This document shows, piece by piece, positions 11,247-23,484 of a stretch of DNA of 64,000 nucleotides. The translations under genes and the position numbers were made by a program. Every line of letters begins with the position of its first letter. Position 1 is the first letter of the stretch. A model generated the notes under the pieces. That model did no database searches and was not told where the DNA came from. It was given only the letters and a program-made list of their open reading frames with translations. This DNA comes from Botryosphaeria dothidea (Eukaryota > Ascomycota > Dothideomycetes > Botryosphaeriales > Botryosphaeriaceae): positions 1,116,001 to 1,180,000 of the forward strand of contig WWBZ02000062.1 in the NCBI GenBank assembly GCA_011503125.2, read 5' to 3'.

Positions 11247-11628
11247 GACTTCGGCTGCAGGACGAGAGGCCAGAGTCCTGCAGAGGTGAGGGTGAAGTCA
11301 GTTGTGGTGGAAAGACATGACGCAGGCAGGAACAGTGGCGGTGGTAGTGTTGATGAAAGTAGCACAGCGCGCTTTGGGAATAACTTCCTTGGCAGGCACC
11401 ACATGACGTGAACCCGGTCGGTGGATCCCCGCCACGTGCATGACTAATGCCCCGCTGCCTCCGGATTGGGCTTTTCGTTACGCGCTGCCCCCGCCGACCG
11501 ATTCTTTACACCGCACCCAACGCCCGCAGAGCTCCCAAGCCACGGCCTGCCCTCGAAGTCGCCCATCCCGATACGCACCTTGAACCCCCATCCAGGCTTG
11601 AGGAAGCCCATTCCTCCCTACCGCAAAG
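11247..11628. other. Divergent promoter region between the MBOAT gene and RBG1
   Basis: 382 bases separate the two start codons. The RBG1 side is C-rich. No other feature was identified. Confidence 0.5.
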
Positions 11629-13227
11629 ATGGTCAACATCACGGACAAGATCAAGGAGTACGAATTTGCCTCAGTCTGCTCGCCGCAGAAAAAAACCAGA
11701 CGGCCCCGCTGACGTACTTGCCTCCAGGATTGAGGCGGAGATGGCGCGGACGCAGAGTAAAACTCACTGCTTCACCTCGATCTAATGCAGGACTTGAGCT
11801 GACTTGTGCAAGAGAACAAGGCAACGGGTACGCCCACTCGACTCTGTTCACGTGATGCAAAATCTGACTGCTTTCAGAATACCATCTCGGTCTGCTTAAA
11901 GGGTGCGTCCGTGCTGTTCACAGTTTGGAGGATCTCACTGACATTCTGCTAGAAAGCTTGCTCGACTCCGTGCCCAGCTGCTCGAGCCCCAGGGTGGCGC
12001 TGGCTCCGGTGGTGGTGAAGGTTTCGATGTCAGCAAGAGCGGAGATGCCCGTATAGCCCTCGTTGGCTTCCCCTCCGTAGGAAAGTCGACATTCTTGTCC
12101 AAGATCACCAGGACCAAGAGTGAAGTCGCCGCCTACGCTTTCACTACTCTGACAGCCATCCCGGGTGTGTTGGAGTATGGTGGCGCCGAGATTCAGATTC
12201 TCGATCTGCCCGGTATCATCGAGGGAGCTGCCGAAGGCAAGGGAAGAGGACGCCAGGTCATCTCAGCGGCCAAGGTATCACAACTCCACTTAAGGACAGA
12301 ATTATCAGACGCTGACTTCGGTAGACCAGTGATTTGATTCTGATGGTTCTTGATGCAACGAAGCGCGCTGAGCAACGTGCGTTGCTGGAGTCTGAATTGG
12401 AAGCAGTCGGGATCAGACTCAACAGGGAGCCTCCGTATGCTTTACGACCTACTTCGTTCCATGCATCACGCTGACGGTCGCAGAAACATCTATCTGAAGC
12501 AAAAGAAGGCGGGTGGCATGAAGATCACTTTCCAGGCGACACCCAAGAACATCGACGAGAAGATGGTCTATAACATCTTGCGCGATTACAAGATGCTGAA
12601 CTGCGAAGTTCTGGTTCGCGATGAAAATGGTACAGTATTGTACAGCTTAACTATTCTCTCAATCATCTGCTAACTTCCATGAAGTCACTGTTGATGATTT
12701 CATCGATGTGATCATGAAGGAGCACAGGAAGTACATCCGCTGGTAAGTGCTACCGTCGCAATGACTAGAAATTCGTCTCACAACTCTTTCAGCCTCTACG
12801 TCTACAACAAGATCGATAGTGTCAGCCTCGACTTCCTGGACAAGCTGGCAAGAGAACCCCACACGGTGGTCATGAGTTGCGAGCTCGACTTGGGTATCCA
12901 AGACGTCGTTGACCGTTGCTGGAAGGAGTTGAGGTTGATCCGTGTCTACACCAAGCGGTGAGTGCACCAACTTACATGCAAATGGACGCGTGAGCTCATT
13001 TGTGTTACAGACAAGGTGTGGATCCTGATTTCAGTGAGGCCCTCATCGTTCGCTCCAATTCGACAATCGAAGATGTTTGTGACCACATCCACCGGACGAT
13101 CAAGGAGTCTTTCAAGTATGCTCTGGTGTGGGGAGCTAGCGCAAAGCATGTTCCGCAGCGTGTTGGTTTGGGACATGTGGTGAAGGACGAGGACGTTGTC
13201 AGCATTGTCTCAGCGTACAAGGCATAG
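11629..13227 (+). CDS. RBG1: Developmentally regulated GTP-binding protein 1 (ribosome-associated GTPase)
   Basis: OBG/DRG-family GTPase that associates with translating ribosomes with a DFRP partner. Ten exons: 11629-11657, 11728-11756, 11813-11827, 11878-11902, 11953-12274, 12325-12434, 12484-12629, 12685-12742, 12793-12957 and 13011-13227. They close in frame to 371 residues, matching the 365-370 of the family. Visible motifs are the P-loop GFPSVGKS (71-78), the [16 protein letters not shown] switch block, NKID (250-253), and a C-terminal TGS domain ending the protein. Exon 3 is a micro-exon of only 15 bases, and the first four exons together encode just 32 residues. Every junction restores conserved family residues. 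Confidence 0.95.
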
Positions 13228-13896
13228 ATCATGCGTTTGAAAGGGAGGGGTTACACGAGATGGCCCGCTGAGACTTTGCATCTACGGGAATGCTGGAAAA
13301 GAGCTGCGAAGGGTAAGCCTCCACTTGGGTCTAACGCAACTAGCTGGAGACGCGGGGTAGAGTGTCGGTTTCATAAAAGAACTCATTTCTTGCGTGCATC
13401 GTTCATATTCTTGTCGCTCGTCGCTGTCTGAGCGCTATGCCGATAGTATGCATGATGCTGAGACCTCTGGAGAACATCAAAAAACCCGTCGCAAACATAC
13501 TGCATGATAAGACGTGTAAATTTTTCGGAAGGTAGGATCGTCTATTCCACTGTGCGTGACGGCTCTGCGGTGTGGTAATTGGAACCGGATCTGCAGGGTC
13601 AAAAGACCAAATATCTCATCACGAGGCCCTCCATGGAAAACAAAGAAAGTTTTTCCTTACTGCGCGGATGTCAGGCATATGTTGTGTGCAACCAGCTTTC
13701 CTAATGGAGAAAAGGCGAGTCATTTACAGCGATGACATGTGCCGCCGCGCATCTGCCAATCGGCTCCGATCATCCCCGCGGGCCCATGAGCTCAAACCAC
13801 CACTCGTCCTCGCCCACGCTCCCACTGACAATGCCCGGGCCGCCAGCGCTCGACTAGCAGACCAGAATCTACCGACAGCACGCAGCGACCGCGAAA
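13228..13896. other. Intergenic between RBG1 and FYV10
   Basis: No gene supported. RBG1 3' flank followed by the FYV10 promoter and a C-rich leader. Confidence 0.45.
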
Positions 13897-15513
13897 ATGG
13901 CTGAATTCAGCACTACGAAGCTCAACGCCGAGCAGCATCTGCTCCTCGTAAGTCGGTAGCGATCCCGGAGGACCGCTCCGTCGAGCCACCAAGGTACACT
14001 GACACCCGCCGCTCTCCTCGCAGGACCAACCTCTTCTCCGCATGCCCTACGAGCTGGCACGCAAGAACTTCAAGACCGCCCAGCGCTACGTCGAACGCGA
14101 GCAGACCTACCTCACCAAGGAGCTCAAGAGCGCGGCGAACGGCGCCGCCCAAGCGTCCTCGACCGGTGACGCCACCACCACCCTCTCCCAGCTCGACACC
14201 ATGATCAACCGCATGCAAGGCCTGAAGCGCAAGCTCGAGACGCTGCATGGCGAGGAAACGGCCATACATAAGGCGACCAAGACGCGCATCCAGCACCTCG
14301 ACGACCTGTACGGCATCCCGAGTTTGGCCGATGTCAAATACGACGAGTGGAGTAAGGTGCGCCTCGACCGCCTGCTGGTCGATTATCTGCTTCGCAGCGG
14401 ATATGGCGAGAGCGCAAAGGCACTGGCGAAGGAGAAGGGTATCGAGGAGCTGGTTGACGTCGATGCGTTTGTACAGTGCGAACGCATTGCCGAGAGCTTG
14501 AGGAATGGCCGCTGCCAGGAGGCTCTGGCTTGGTGCGGTGACAACAAGCAAGGGCTGAAGAAATTGGAGGTATGTGACAAGACAGTGGAAAAGAAGAAAC
14601 GCTCGTTGGATGGATTTTGGCGGGCGATCTTTGAGTCAAGATATTGCCGGATTGAACGGTGGTTGGCTGGTTACCGTGATCACGCAGGTGGCCTGCCTGA
14701 GGTCTCAATGCTGCTCTCGGTATGCCACAAAGCTTGCGTTCATCCGACTTAATCTTCTCTTTGAGCTTCCACATTCCTACTCCCCTATCTCCCTGGTTGC
14801 GACAGATGCTGACATGCACCCAGGGTAACCTCGAGTTCGAGTTGCGTCTACAGCAGTACGTCGAAATGGTCCGCACTGGTAACACCCAAAAGCTTCAAGA
14901 GGCCACACAACATGCTCGCAAGTATCTTGCATCGCACTCAGACACCAAATACGCCATTCGCGCCGCCGGTCTGCTGGCTTTTCCTCCCGACACTCCCGCT
15001 GAGCCGTATAAAGTAAGCCTGCAGCCCCTCGCTATACGCGTACAGTCCCCGCAATGATTAATCCAGGATGCTCTTACACAGACTCTTTACTCCACCGAGC
15101 GCTGGCCCAAGCTGGCCGAGCTCTTCATCAAGACGCACAACACGCTCTACTCGCTCCCGCCCAACCCGCTCCTGCACATCGCCCTCTCAGCCGGCCTATC
15201 AGCTCTCAAGACGCCCTCATGCCACTCGCAGTACGCCTCATCTTCGTCTAACGCCAACAGCACCTCCACCTCCGTCTGCCCCATCTGCTCCACCGAGCTG
15301 AACGAGCTTGCCCGCAACGTGCCCTACGCCCACCACACAAAGTCGTTTGTCGAGAACGATCCGGTCGTGTTGCCAACGGGCCGCATTTACGGACGCGCGC
15401 GCTTGATGGAGATGAACGCGAAGTTGGGCACGCCCAAGGGCTTCGTCAAGGACCCGATGGTGCCGAATTTGATTTATGAGGAGAGTCAGTTGAAGAAGGT
15501 CTTCATCTCATAA
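13897..15513 (+). CDS. FYV10: GID/CTLH ubiquitin-ligase subunit FYV10 (GID9, MAEA orthologue)
   Basis: One of the two RING-type subunits of the GID E3 ligase, which in yeast degrades gluconeogenic enzymes when glucose returns. Exons 13897-13947, 14024-14569, 14824-15012 and 15067-15513 give 410 residues, all introns phase 0. The N-terminal half is helical. A LisH motif spans about 127-158 (SKVRLDRLLVDYLLRSGY), followed by CTLH and CRA regions (CGDNK, LEFELRLQQYVEM). The C-terminal degenerate RING starts with C333/C336 (CPICSTEL) and continues through the RIYGRARLMEMN block typical of GID-RING proteins. A Ser/Asn-rich insert precedes the RING. The third intron-containing stretch (14570-14823) is unusually long for this window at 254 bases. 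Confidence 0.94.
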
Positions 15514-16051
15514 TGCGCTTTGGCGGTCCTTGCTCTGAGACAGGGTGTGGTTTTTCGTTCGTTTGGGTCGGCGACATAGCGAGGCATTTCCACGGCGTTT
15601 TGGGCGAACTCCATCATTTTGGTAGCGGGCCGGGTGTTTGTGGATAGGGGACCAATGTTCCATTAGGGATGCACGATCTGAGATAGTTCACATTGAACGG
15701 AAGCTTCATTGATAAGCAATTCATGATTTCGATTCTTGAGGGTTGGTCCACTCGGGTCATGAATCCGGTCAGGACGGAATTTGACATTAAAGAATCCAAC
15801 GCGATTGTGAACTGTGAGATTCCAAGATAATTTTAGAATTCTTCCGATGAATTTCTTCGACTGTCACTGTGTACCAATGTTTTAGACCTTCCAAACTCCA
15901 TGCTTGCTGCCTGATGCTAGTGGACTCTGATTAAGAATGTCCGTATTCTTGATATGCCCCTTCCCAAACGCCGTGGTATCCCATAAAGCCCCTGCATCAT
16001 CTTTTCACATTTTCAATCTCCCTACTCAATTCCCTTACTCCTTCCTCAATC
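15514..16051. other. Convergent intergenic region, FYV10 and BMT5-like 3' ends
   Basis: The two genes converge here. AT-richer sequence with no coding signal; presumably both 3' UTRs. Confidence 0.45.
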
Positions 16052-17134
16052 CTAATCCGAATCACTATCCTCCCCACCCTTCTTTCTCTTCTTCCCGGCA
16101 CCAATGCCGCCGTCGTTCTGGCTGGTCCGAGCCGCATCACCAGCCTCGAAAATGAATGTCCGCGCCTCCCTCTCCTCGCCCCTCCACTTCCCGCCTCGTT
16201 CACCTTCTACATTTCCCAAAGTCCGCGCATGCTTGTACCCAGGATACGCGTCCGCGCGGAAGCGGAAGCTGCGTTGCACGCGCAGGCCAACGTGGCGTGC
16301 AAGGTCTTTAACATTCCACAGCGTGTACGGCTCGCCCTCGAACAGCGTAACCAGAATAGTGGGGTTGGGTGAGATCGGGGACGACGGCGCGGGTGCCGGC
16401 GAAAGGTGCGGGAGGGCGGACGTGAAGAAGGATACGAGGAGTTCTGTTTCTCGTTAACATTATCCCGTGGAGCGATTACCGTGGAGGGGATTACCTTGGT
16501 TATACCGCACCTGCCGGTTGACATCCGTGCTCTTGCCGCCGACGTGCGGGAAGTTGAAGATGATCCTGTCCCACCCGCTGGTCTTCGCTCCTCCGGCTTC
16601 GGTCTCGACCAGCCCGTCACTGAGCGCTCCTTTCTTGACTTCTTTGCACGCGCCCAGCTTCGTTGCATTCACGTCGCAAACCACCCGCTGCCCTTCGCCC
16701 TCCAGGTACGCGATGTTGTCCGCCGCCTGCGGGTATTTCTGGAGGAGCGTGTCGCGGTCGTCGTAGCACGTCGCCAGCACGTCGGCGGCGCCGTGGTGCT
16801 CGACGATGCTGCGCGCGAAGCTGAGGTCGCCATCACCGACTAGGAGGATGCGCTCGTTGGGGTCGAACGGGATGTAGGCTTCTTGTTGCGGTCGCGGCGG
16901 TTCGCTCTGCGGTTGCTGCTGCGTCGTCTGTTTGGTGGGCGGAGCTTTTGTGTCGGAGGGAGGTGTGGCGGCTTTCTGCTTCTTCTTTGGCGGCTGTTGT
17001 TGGTTTTGCGACTGTTTGTGCGGCGCCTGCTGCGCGTTGCCGCCTCTGGCTCTCTTCGTGCCCGCGCCCGGCGTGCTGGCGAGGCGGTTGGCGCGGCCCT
17101 TTTCGAGCCAGGGCTTGGATTTCCTGCGGGTCAT
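16052..17134 (-). CDS. 25S rRNA (uridine-N3)-methyltransferase, BMT5-like (DUF2431)
   Basis: Predicted nucleolar SAM-dependent enzyme that, in yeast BMT5, makes m3U2634 in 25S rRNA. Exons are complement(16495-17134) and complement(16052-16443), with a 51-base intron whose junction reads RYNQELLVSFF; total 343 residues, close to yeast BMT5. The N-terminus is a basic, Gln/Lys/Pro-rich tail consistent with nucleolar targeting. The SAM-binding motif I is ILLVGDGDLSFARS at 96-109, and IIFNFPHVGG is the family-typical catalytic-region motif. The C-terminal half carries YTLWNVKDLARHVGL and YPGYKHART, also conserved in the family, and ends in an acidic DSDSD. Family assignment strong; the exact target base is by homology. 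Confidence 0.9.
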
Positions 17135-18225
17135 TTTGTCTGCAAGAGACCCGGGGCCACTGCGGTCAGACGTAATTGGAAGGTGAAGAAGAGATGATGG
17201 GCGGTGAGAGGAGGGAGTGAGTGGTGAGTGAGTGGGAGTGGACGCGATCGAAACTCGAGGAGGAAGAGAGCTTGGACGGAAAACTGTCGGAGGTTAAGGT
17301 GCGGCTCTGCGGGAAGCTTTGACCTTGCCAGTAGCGTAGGGCTGAGACATGAGGAAAGTCGGCGAAGGGCAATCAAGCGGTGGCCATTTCGTTCGCCTCA
17401 CCATTTCACTCATGCAGAGTCGTCACTAATCGCCCGCATGTGGTCATTTCACCGACAGTGGGAACAATACCCTGATTACGACAGCACGGGAAGTCGAATC
17501 GTTCGTCCGGACGGCTTCTTTCTTTGGGACTGAAATACACCTGCTCCCGGACGGAGGCTTCATCTTCCCATGAAGTTACATTGACTAAATCCCACCGCCA
17601 CCAACCGTGTCAGCTGCAGCACCCCACTGAACTAAGTTCAACACGGGCCACTGATTATTTCGATATCACTTCGTCATGCTCGCTAGTCGTACACATTTTC
17701 GCTTTCTCTTTTCTCTCGCCCCACGGTAATCATTACCATCTTGACTTCGTGTATTTCGGAATCTATCTCAATCGCCAAAACCTTGCTGTTGCCTCTTCTG
17801 TCGAGAAGCCGCTGGTGCTCCGAAACGCCTTCGTCATCATTCTGCCAGCAAAAAGGAAGCATCTGCAGTCGTTTCCCGTTCGCTCTTGAGAGCATTCAGG
17901 TGTGTGCCAGGTGCAAAAGCCAAAGCAATTCGGGATATCCGCCAAGGAAGAGCTCACGTGGTATCCGGCTATGTTGCTAGAACGAGCTTGAGCGTACACC
18001 CCCATCGAAAAAGTCCACATCGCTGGTGCCATGGAAAATCGCGAATCCGAAAGGTCCGACATCGTCTGGTGGAAGACGCGGCTGCATGTGCCATGGAGAG
18101 CCAGGGACGTAGCAACGTGTCCCATTTATCTCTCCGAAGCTGGAGGCCGCTTGGTCGGGACCATGGAGGTCGGACAAGTGGAATTATAATACAAGCTGAG
18201 TGAAATGGAAGAGGACGACATCCGC
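17135..18225. other. Intergenic, 1.1 kb between the BMT5-like gene and BRE1
   Basis: Contains the BMT5-like promoter on the left and the BRE1 3' flank on the right. Short open frames in the middle show no recognisable product. Confidence 0.4.
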
Positions 18226-20585
18226 TCACATGTTGAGCTTCATGACGTCTGCGGTGCCGAAAGATCTGCCATCGACGGGGCACTTCCGAGACCGGCCGCG
18301 GAATTGTTCGTCAACACAATCACGGCACATGACGTGACCGCACGTCTTGATCGCTGTGTCCTTAAGGTTCTTGCGGCAGACAGGACAAAGGGCATATGAC
18401 TGCAGCTTATTAGCACACGGAATATACTGAGCACGGAGGGGCTACTCACCCGCCACATCTCATTCATGTCGTCCCTCTTGTCCTTGTCTTTCCAGTTGCT
18501 CAACTGCCTCTCGGTCTCTTGCAGTCGAGCTTTCAGCTTTTCGACCTCAGCCTCAAGTTCTCTCTGCGTTTGTTTGGATGACAAGACGGCGCTGTCCTTG
18601 GTGTTCAACGCGTTTTTCAGTTCGGCAATTTGAGCATGTAGACTCTCAGTCGTACTTGCTCTTTCGCCTGCCTTCTGCTGAAGAATCCTGAATTGGTCTT
18701 GGATCCTGTTAAGAGCCTCTGCACCTTCAGCCACCTGCTTCTCTAGGTTGATTTTCATGTTCTGGTTCGAGCTCTCGATAGACTTGAGCTGCGCAATGAT
18801 TTCGGCATTGCGTGCGTTCATAGTCTTCATGTGGCGGCATTCAGCCTCTCTGGCATCCTTGGCTTTCATTGCCGCGAAGTACTTTTGATCTGCCTTTGCC
18901 TTTTCTGCTGTCAGCCGGTTTACTTGTTCTTCCCAGTTGGCCAATTCTGCGGTCTTCTTTGCGGCCAAAGCTTGCGCTTTCTTCCAGGCAGCCTCCATGG
19001 ACGGAAGTTCGTTGCTGAGCAAAGCATATTCCTTCTCAAGAGTGGCCACCTTGCTCCGAAGCTCTTCCGGCGAAAGACTTTCCAAATCCTGGCTTGGCGC
19101 ATCTGCTTGCGTTTCTCCTACCCTTAGGCGGAGACGCTCGACTTCGGTCTCAAGTGCTGCTATTCTGCTATCCCTGGCGCTGGCTAGCTCTTTGATTTGG
19201 TCAGATGAAGCTCGCAAATCCTCCTGAGCCGCCTTCCGCTGCGCTAGTTCTGAGGCTAGCTCGTCCCTAGCATTACGAATGCGGGCGAGATCTGCCTCAG
19301 CCTTAGCAAGCTGAGATTCTGTCTCACTGATAGCCGCTCTTGATTCCTCATCCATCTGCGCTCGATATGCTGTACGCTCTGCATGCAATTTGGTTGCTTC
19401 CTCGCGGAGCTGCACATTAGTAGCCTCCAAATGGTTAATGCGCTTGATCACATCCTCGTGTTGGCTCTTCAAGGCTTTGAAGAGATCCGTCTTGGCATAG
19501 TCTTCATCGGTCAATCCAGAGAATTTGGCCTTGAGAGACGTGAGTTCCTCGGTCAGCTTCCTGTTCTCTGCTGCAAGTTGTTCGCATTGAGCCTTGCGCT
19601 TCTCAGCAACAGCGTTAGCTTCTTTGCGCGCAGCTTCAAGCTCAGCACTGTCCACAGAGCCATTGGCGGCAGGCGGACTGTCAGCCTTCTGCTTGGAGTC
19701 ATCCTTGCTTGCTGAAGGTACAGGAGCAGCTCCTAATCCAACCATTTGCACGGCCTTACTCCTTTCACGGTCATACTTCCTCTCAGCAAGAACATAGCGT
19801 TCCGTCGCACCCTGAAGCCGAGCCTCATACTGTTCCTTCTCAGCGATAACCCTATGAAGCTCTGCGGTGTGCTGCTTCTCTAGAGACAGAAGCTTGGAAA
19901 GTTGGCCTTGAAGATCTTGAACCTCGGGAGAAGCGACCGGAATCTTGGAGAAAAGATCGGAAAGAGCCTTCTTTATGCTGTTTGTACGAGAAGAGAGATG
20001 TTCCTTGAAGGACTCAGAATCCGAAGAAAGTAGGGATGTGGGGAAAGGTGCAGACTCTTTATTAATAAATTAGATTGTGCTTAGAAATGCGAATGGGGGA
20101 GCGGAGCGGTGACGTACCGGAAGGCTTGGGGTCTGAGGCGGGGAGAGTCTCGTTGGCAAGTACAGCAACCTCATCGACCAGCTAGGCGTACGTCAGTAAC
20201 AGTGCCAAAATAATGTGGCTTAGGTGAGACTACCTGGGAGAACCAAAGGTCAATGATGCGCAGGTGGTCATCGTGGAACTTGGATTTATCCTCGAGTTCA
20301 GCCACGCGTTCTTCGAGGTCGGCCTTCCTGCGCTTGTACTCGTTCTTTTGTCTTATCAAGGCATCTTTGGTGAATTCCTGAGCGGACGCGCTGTCAGTGG
20401 TGGATCTTTAGTGGTGGTAGCAAAGCACGAGACGGGTGCTGACGAACCTCGAAAACGCGATCGCGGTCGGCCAGAGGGTCCAGGTCCGCCAGCGCCTTGG
20501 TGCCGTTAGAAAGCGTAGCTTGACGCTTCGCAGGTGGTGCAGTGTCGTCGCGATCGGTCATGGCAGGTCGCTTGCGGTCCTCCAT
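18226..20585 (-). CDS. BRE1: E3 ubiquitin-protein ligase BRE1 (histone H2B monoubiquitination)
   Basis: RING E3 that, with the E2 Rad6, monoubiquitinates histone H2B during transcription. Five exons on the minus strand: 20448-20585, 20234-20377, 20118-20181, 18450-20056 and 18226-18399, giving 708 residues (yeast 700). The start at 20585 gives the family N-terminus MEDRKRPA; an ATG at 20561 is a less likely alternative. Nearly the whole protein is predicted coiled coil. The last exon alone carries the C3HC4 RING: C656 and C659 in LCPVC, CGHVMCRDC, then KCPVDG. The intron before it has a clear GCTAAT branch site. BRE1 is divergent from BDP1, with 470 bases between start codons. Confidence 0.95.
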
Positions 20586-21055
20586 CTTTGCAACGCCGAG
20601 GGAAGGGCCAGTGACTGACTGAGATGCGAGCCTCATGGAAGCGGAGACACGCAACGACGCGATGGGTACCAGCAAGTGTGAGGCGCAGGCGGCGGCGAGG
20701 AAACGGATGCACGCAAAGCGACCCTGGCGTCGAGGGCGGAAGGGTGCGCGGGCGATGGCGGAACGATTGGGCGTGATCGGGGGATGTTGTGAAGTTGAAG
20801 CCACGGACTGGACGAGAAGGGGAGCGTGGCGCTTACATAATGACCGATCGGCGTCAGCGGTCCATGCACACATAAACGCCCCACTGGCGCGTCCTGGCCG
20901 GCGCGACTCATCAGGAAGCCGCCGCCGCCTTGCACTCTACTTGAACCTGCACATCCACCATTGCAACGCGACACGCGACCGCCATGCCACCGTGTCTATA
21001 GTCCCATATAGCAGCGAACTCTCCTTCTATACCCGGGCAACCGCGTTGGTCCGCC
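20586..21055. other. Divergent promoter region, BRE1 and BDP1
   Basis: 470 bases separate the start codons of two nuclear genes. No other feature recognised. Confidence 0.5.
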
Positions 21056-23484
21056 ATGTCGGCCTTCCTTGGCAGCTCTGCCATCAGTACGCTTCTGATT
21101 CTGCCGTGACTGCGTCTATAAATTGCTAATGTCCGCAATCAGACAAATCCGGCAAGAAGTTCGCCCCCAAGGTCGCCAGACGCCGTCCTGCCGCAACCGC
21201 GGGGTCTGAGGCAGCCTCCACTACATCAAGTGCTGAGCAAACACCTTCGAGTACTCCGGCTCCCTCTGCCACTCCCGCGAACGTGCCCGAGAGCCACAAT
21301 GTCCTACCGACCCCGCCCTCTGCTCAAGCCCTCTCTCAACCTCCGTCCACCCAACCTCCCGTGATCGAACAATCTGTCCCACCTGCGCCTCGATCTGTAT
21401 CAATCGAAGTTCCTGTTGTGACCACACATACGGACGACTTTGAGGCTGGGGGAAGGTCGCCCAAGCGTAGGAGGGTTGAACAAGCAGAATTAGCGGCAGG
21501 CCCTTCAGGAGCACCTTCAACATCGGGCAATGCCCCTCCGCCAGTTGTGATTGCGGCCCCTCAAGAGCGGACGGCTACGGTTGATGTGGCCTCACCTAGC
21601 GCAGGTTCATCACAGGAACCAGCTTCCAACGCTCAGCATAACTCCACGGCGTCCGAATCAATTTCAAGGACTCGCGAACAAATTGGCGCATCTGAGCCTG
21701 TCAACCAGGATTTTGCGGAAGCTGCTGCGGCCGACAATGTTCCAAAGTCCAAGAGGGTCACCCAGCCAAAGGCTGTGAAGAGGCGCGGCCCGGCTCGCGT
21801 CTCAAATCAAGATCTGATACGTGATGTTATGGGACCGAACGCTGGAGTTACTAAAACCCCGAATGCCACTACAACTCAGGTATCTTCAACGCAGGGAACA
21901 GCGCAACAGAGCACTAATAATGATAACTCTTCAAATGAAGGCAATGCCATCATTCCCACAGAAGTCTCGACGGAGACGCCAGCGGAATCCCAGACAAATG
22001 CCGCAGTGGGAACCGTTGAGGATGCGCCCGGACCGGCAAACCCCCCGAAGAGAACGCCCAATGTCGCTGCGGCGAGGAAGAGAAGGCAGCAGACAGCACC
22101 ACCTACAAGCACACATGATATTATTAGCAATCAACAAGCTGCTACGCAACCCGAGGCATCTGCTGCTGCCAATAGACAAGATTCTCAAGACACTACCGAA
22201 CCTGCACCGGCTCCAGCGACAAAAAAATCACGCCAGCCTCGTCAAAGGAAGCGTACAGTAACAGAATCGCAGAATACGGCGGAAAGATCAGGTGGAGATG
22301 CTCAAGTTCCTAAGCCTAAGCGCCCTCGGAAGAAACAGCCAAAGACCCCCACGGCCGTGACCAGTGAAGACGGCGATGCGGCAGCAGGGAGTGCGGATGG
22401 AGAAGTGGCTGATGCTACTTCAGGTGATCAAGGTGCAACCGGACGCAAGCGCCCGAGAAACGTCTCGTCACACCTCATCTTTGATGATGAAGATCGTGCG
22501 AATCCGGAGAAAACCAGAATCGATGCTACTTCCATGCCGATGAGTGTATTGACTAAGGACATTCCTTTCGTGGGCACTATATCTCAGCGGGAGGAAGCTC
22601 TATCAAAGATTGACTGGGACGAAGAAAAGCGCAAGAGGATGGAGGAGCGCGAGCGCATAGCGATGGGCGAAGAAGTTGCCCAGACGCAGGCAGAGCGTGA
22701 CACAGCCCTCGCACGACTGCAAGAAGCCGCCAACGCTTCCAGTACAGCAGTGCAAGCACCGCGCATGCGTGTAGTCAATGGCAACCTAGTGCTTGATACA
22801 TCGTCGACGCAGGTGGACCGTAACGCACGAGCCCGCGAGGATGCAGAGGAGCTTCAGGAAGTTGAGGAGGACGAACTCACGACGCGCGTGAACCAAATGT
22901 CTTGGATCAAGGCAAACCGCAAAGACCCACGAGAGAGAACGACTTGGGGACCTACTCGCGCTGACCGATGGTCGGATGAGCAGACCGAGATGTTTTACGA
23001 AGCACTCAAGATGTTCGGCACCGACTTCTTCATCATCAGCAAAATGTTCCCCGGCAAAACAAGGGCCAACGTGAAGCGCAAGTTTGTCAAAGAAGAACGC
23101 CTTGACCCGGAACGCATTAAGCGCGTCCTTGTCGGCGAGAGTGTTCCTATGGACTTTGAGGAATACAAGCGGAAAACAGGCAAAGATGATGATTTCTTCA
23201 AGGACCCGGAACAATTGCGCAAAGAGTTGGAGCAGGAGACTGAACAGCAGAAACAGGAAGTTGAGGAAGCGCAAGCAAGGTATGCTGAACAGCAACGGCA
23301 GCGGAAGTTGGCCAAGCAAGGTGGTGCAGATGTTGATGGTGAGGAGGGCGAGGGTGGCACCGGGAAGAAGAGCAACAAGAAGAAGGGCGAAGGAAAGAAA
23401 GGCAAGAAGGGCAAGGTGCCTATTGGTGGTGAAGAGATCGAGGTGGTGGAGTTTGACGGTGACGAGCTTGAGCATCGGAGATGA
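21056..23484 (+). CDS. BDP1: TFIIIB subunit B'' (BDP1), RNA polymerase III initiation factor
   Basis: Completes TFIIIB with TBP and BRF1 at tRNA, 5S and other Pol III promoters. Exon 1 is 21056-21086 and exon 2 is 21143-23484; the 56-base intron joins to the conserved start NKSGKKFAPKVARRR. Total 790 residues. A long disordered Ala/Thr/Pro/Gln-rich region with several basic KRPRKK and KRRRV-type nuclear signals fills roughly residues 20-520. The extended SANT/Myb domain begins near residue 607 (TTWGPTRADRWSDEQTEMFY, then FGTDFFIISKMFPGKTR and the NVKRKFVKEE helix). The C-terminus is a Glu/Gln coiled coil followed by a Lys/Gly-rich tail. Three Pol III genes (two 5S, one tRNA) lie elsewhere in this window, but that is not evidence of coupling. 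Confidence 0.93.
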
